Assembly (NCBI GenBank): GCA_015064895.1
Contig: SVRI01000011.1
Coordinates: forward strand, 1 to 64,000
Reading direction: 5' to 3'
Source: Oscillospiraceae bacterium
GTDB taxonomy: Bacteria > Bacillota > Clostridia > Oscillospirales > CAG-382
Length of the DNA stretch: 64,000 nucleotides
The notes beneath the pieces are model-generated. The model saw only the letters and a program-made list of their open reading frames with translations. It was not told where the DNA came from and made no database searches. Below, in pieces: positions 61,799-64,000 of the stretch (position 1 is the stretch's first letter; each line of letters starts with the position of its first letter). The translations under genes were made by a program, and so were the position numbers.

Positions 61799-61827
61799 TT
61801 GACTAATTATATCTAAAATGCTATAAT
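61799..61827 (+). promoter_or_regulatory. Promoter of the sugar phosphate isomerase gene
   Basis: TTGACT (61799-61804), 17-bp spacer, TATAAT (61822-61827), TGC extended -10; divergent from the mgtC promoter, with 20 bp between their -35 boxes. Confidence 0.87.
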
Positions 61828-61851
61828 CAAGAAACAAAGGAGTGTTAAATT

Positions 61852-62571
61852 ATGAAAATAGGCGTTCAATTATATTCAATGCACAAAACTTCTGCAGAGC
61901 AAGGTCTTGATATTTCTATTGCAAAGGCTCACGAATTTGGCTATGATTGTGTGGAATTTGCAGGATATTTCGGGCTTTCAACTTTGGAAATTCAAAGACT
62001 TCTCGACAACAACGAGCTTGAGGTTGCAGGTATACACCAGGACATTAACGGTTTAAGACAGGACTTTGACAATGTTCTTAAAATCGCAAAAGAACTTGGT
62101 GCATACAGTCTTTGCGTACCTTACTATAATTCCGACTCGGTACAAGGCTGGCTCGACCTTGCAAAGGAACTTGATGAATACGGCAAGCGTTTCAATGATG
62201 CAGGCATTCTTTTCGGTTATCACAACCATGCGCACGAATTTACGCCCATTGACGGACAAATTCCCATTGACCTTATATTGGAAAACTCAGCCAAAGAAAA
62301 TGTGTTTTTCCAGATGGACACACACCATGTTGTCAATGGCAAACAGTCTCCTGTTGAGTATGCAAAAAAGTACGCAGACAGAATCCCCGTTATTCATGTA
62401 AAAGAAAACAAAGACGGTAACGACTGTACACTGGGCGAAGGAAACATCGACTTTCCTTCTGTTTTTAAGAATGCAGGCAGAATTAATGTTTATGTAGTTG
62501 AAAACGAAAACCACGGTACCAATGAAAAAGAACTTCTTGACAGTGCCGCATATTTAAAGAGCATACTTTAA
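61852..62571 (+). CDS. Sugar phosphate isomerase/epimerase (xylose isomerase-like TIM barrel)
   Basis: 239 aa. AP-endonuclease-2/IolE-type TIM barrel: MKIGVQLYSM start, FGYDCVEFAG, metal ligands GYHNHAHEF (about 123-131), QMDTHH, VIHVKEN and a final VENENHG. Likely interconverts a sugar or ketose; the substrate is unknown and it is monocistronic. AAAGGAG precedes the ATG. Confidence 0.85.
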   Translation: MKIGVQLYSMHKTSAEQGLDISIAKAHEFGYDCVEFAGYFGLSTLEIQRLLDNNELEVAGIHQDINGLRQDFDNVLKIAKELGAYSLCVPYYNSDSVQGWLDLAKELDEYGKRFNDAGILFGYHNHAHEFTPIDGQIPIDLILENSAKENVFFQMDTHHVVNGKQSPVEYAKKYADRIPVIHVKENKDGNDCTLGEGNIDFPSVFKNAGRINVYVVENENHGTNEKELLDSAAYLKSIL

Positions 62572-62584
62572 TTACATAATATTC

Positions 62585-62612
62585 AAGGTGGCAGAAATAT
62601 GCCACCTTTTTT
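62585..62612 (+). terminator. Intrinsic terminator after the isomerase gene
   Basis: 9-bp stem AAGGTGGCA/TGCCACCTT with GAAATA loop and a T-tract. Confidence 0.9.
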
Positions 62613-62617
62613 ATATA

Positions 62618-62646
62618 CAAAAAACGGGTGGCAAAAACCACCCGTT
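62618..62646 (-). terminator. Intrinsic terminator after the symporter gene
   Basis: 8-bp stem ACGGGTGG/CCACCCGT (62624-62631 with 62638-62645); on the minus strand it is followed by six T. Placed head-on to the previous terminator. Confidence 0.9.
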
Positions 62647-62653
62647 AAAAATC

Positions 62654-64000
62654 TTATTTTGCTTTACATTCAGCAACAGCATTGTCAAAGAGCTGTTCAA
62701 CTTCCTGAGAAGGCTTTTTGTCAATAAGTGAAACAACAATTGCCGCTAATAATCCGCAAATAAACGCAGGTATAATTTCATAAAGAGATGTTACATTATA
62801 TAAAGCAGAACCTTCAGCTGCATACTTGTGAGCCATCATCCATACGATATCAACTACAGCACCAACCAAAACGCCTGCACAAGCACCCTTATATGTAAGT
62901 CTCTTCCAGAAGAGAGATAACAGAACAACCGGGCCGAAAGACCCACCGAAACCGGCCCAAGCCATATCAACAAGAGACATTATCGGATTACTGTCACTCT
63001 CACTGAGAAGTGCAGAAAGTGCAATAAAGAAAGCAACAACAGAAATAATAAGAACTACTATACGACCAACCCAAAGTGTTTCTTTATTAGAAGCGTTCTT
63101 TCTGATAATAGGCTTATAAATATCACTTGTAAAGGAAGATGATGCAACAAGAAGCTGGGAATCTGCCGTCGACATTGATGCAGCAATAATGGCAGCAAGA
63201 AGAAACCCTGCAATAATGCCGGGGAATAAAAGTCTGGAAGCAGAAATGAATATATGAGTGCCTTTACCGGAAATAAGTAATTCTTCGCCCACATTTACAC
63301 CGTCAACAACAAGCATTCTGCCAAGATAAGCAAGTAAAATCGCCGCTCCAAGAGAAAGAATTACCCAAACAATCGCAACTGTTGCACTTTTCTTAATCAT
63401 GGAAGGCTTTTTAATAGACATAAATCTTACAAGAATGTGAGGCATACCAAAATAGCCAAGGCCCCAACCGAGACCGGATAAAATATCCACAGGTGTTGCA
63501 TCAAAGAAATCTGCAACAAATACTTCACCGTTAATCGGATTGTTTAAAAGTGATGAGTTAAGCACTGCATCCTTTGAAAGAATAATTACAATCGGAACCG
63601 CAAGAAGCGCAATCAACATCATGAGCCCCTGGAAAAAGTCAGTCCAGCATACAGCTTTAAAACCACCAAGGAAAGTATAAACAATAACAATAACCGAGAA
63701 GATACTTAATGCAGCAACAACATTCAAATCTCCAAACAGAGCGGTAAATACCTCAGTTCCCGCAACAAATGCAGAAGCAACATAGAACGTGAAGAACACC
63801 AAGAAGATTACAGCGCAGAATACCTGAAGCATCTTTCCTTTTGAAAGAAATCTGTTGGAAAGATACTGTGGAAGAGTTATTGAATCATTAGATTCTTTTG
63901 AGAAACAACGCAAACGTTTTGCACAAAAAATCCAGTTAGCAGCCGTACCAAGTGCAAGACCGATACCAACCCATGCCTGTCCAAATCCGACAGCAAGCAT
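62654..64000 (-). CDS. putP: Sodium/proline symporter, PutP-like (partial)
   Basis: 448 codons in the window, cut at the right edge; about 50 N-terminal residues of a typical 500-aa PutP are missing, and the terminal Met is probably internal. SSS family with about 11 visible helices. Signatures: GIGLALGTAANWIFCAKRLR, TLPQYLSNRF, AFVAGTEVFTAL, YTFLGGFKAVCWTDFFQG, GWGLGYFGMPHILVRFMSI and IAASMSTADSQLLVASS (sodium-site Ser/Thr on TM8). Substrate proline is likely by overall similarity, but other SSS substrates are possible. Monocistronic downstream. Confidence 0.88.
   Translation of the reverse strand: MLAVGFGQAWVGIGLALGTAANWIFCAKRLRCFSKESNDSITLPQYLSNRFLSKGKMLQVFCAVIFLVFFTFYVASAFVAGTEVFTALFGDLNVVAALSIFSVIVIVYTFLGGFKAVCWTDFFQGLMMLIALLAVPIVIILSKDAVLNSSLLNNPINGEVFVADFFDATPVDILSGLGWGLGYFGMPHILVRFMSIKKPSMIKKSATVAIVWVILSLGAAILLAYLGRMLVVDGVNVGEELLISGKGTHIFISASRLLFPGIIAGFLLAAIIAASMSTADSQLLVASSSFTSDIYKPIIRKNASNKETLWVGRIVVLIISVVAFFIALSALLSESDSNPIMSLVDMAWAGFGGSFGPVVLLSLFWKRLTYKGACAGVLVGAVVDIVWMMAHKYAAEGSALYNVTSLYEIIPAFICGLLAAIVVSLIDKKPSQEVEQLFDNAVAECKAK

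Overview
The window looks like a chromosomal segment of a low-GC Gram-positive bacterium of class Clostridia, probably a gut-type Oscillospiraceae/Ruminococcaceae relative. The basis is gene order and content: the yabM-mazG-hup-rqcP-yabP-yabQ-divIC cluster, cdaA-cdaR, tlyA-nadK-argR-recN, relA-dtd-hemZ, purE-M-N-D-L with a fused PurL, HPr with both His15 and Ser46, a CwlD-type amidase and meso-diaminopimelate dehydrogenase. A species cannot be named from this. I found no rRNA, tRNA, CRISPR array, insertion sequence or prophage. Coding density is high; the only gene-free stretch over 300 bp is 50687-51027.

Layout. 1-5525: a tandem array of four paralogous secreted proteins (the first cut by the window edge), each with a signal peptide, a copper-amine-oxidase-N-like stalk domain and two jelly-roll-like modules. 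5670-18282: a rightward housekeeping run of cyclic-di-AMP synthesis (cdaA-cdaR), a COG2509 flavoprotein, an RseC-like protein, recJ, relA, dtd, hemZ, a MATE/YabM flippase and mazG. 18465-21010: hup, rqcP, yabP, yabQ, divIC and an orphan fumarate hydratase alpha subunit. 21131-22497: hpf and a PHP hydrolase. 22527-31185 (leftward): FkbM methyltransferase, rimM-trmD followed by an O-antigen-ligase-like membrane protein and two small membrane-anchored proteins, then HPr, uvrC, rsmD and coaD. 31356-34729 (rightward): a small membrane protein, a MGDG-type glycosyltransferase, a cytoplasmic parvulin and ddh. 34774-39909 (leftward): prs and tlyA-nadK-argR-recN. Then upp, an MBL hydrolase, a cytidylate-kinase-like protein, an acyl-ACP thioesterase, a cwlD-radA-DUF6873 group, two Xer recombinases, a DUF624-like membrane protein and proC. 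51028-53717: a TrmN6-like methyltransferase, DUF5711 and ymdB. 53756-60908: the leftward purEMNDL operon. The end holds mgtC, a sugar phosphate isomerase and a truncated PutP-type symporter.

Transcription signals are unusually readable. Most promoters have a -35 close to TTGACA, a spacer of 17 bp and a TGn extended -10 followed by a TATAAT-like hexamer; most units end in a clear hairpin plus T-tract. The most interesting non-gene signals are a 76-nt foldable leader between hup and rqcP (18776-18851), a 106-bp segment bounded by TTGACTACG inverted repeats and holding tandem TGTAAAC repeats (50784-50889), and palindromes in front of the acyl-ACP thioesterase gene (43106-43173). The most interesting protein-level oddities are the secreted paralog array, a XerD-like recombinase with Lys in place of the first catalytic Arg, and a rimM-trmD operon that runs into envelope genes. 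I see no convincing new defence or mobile system.
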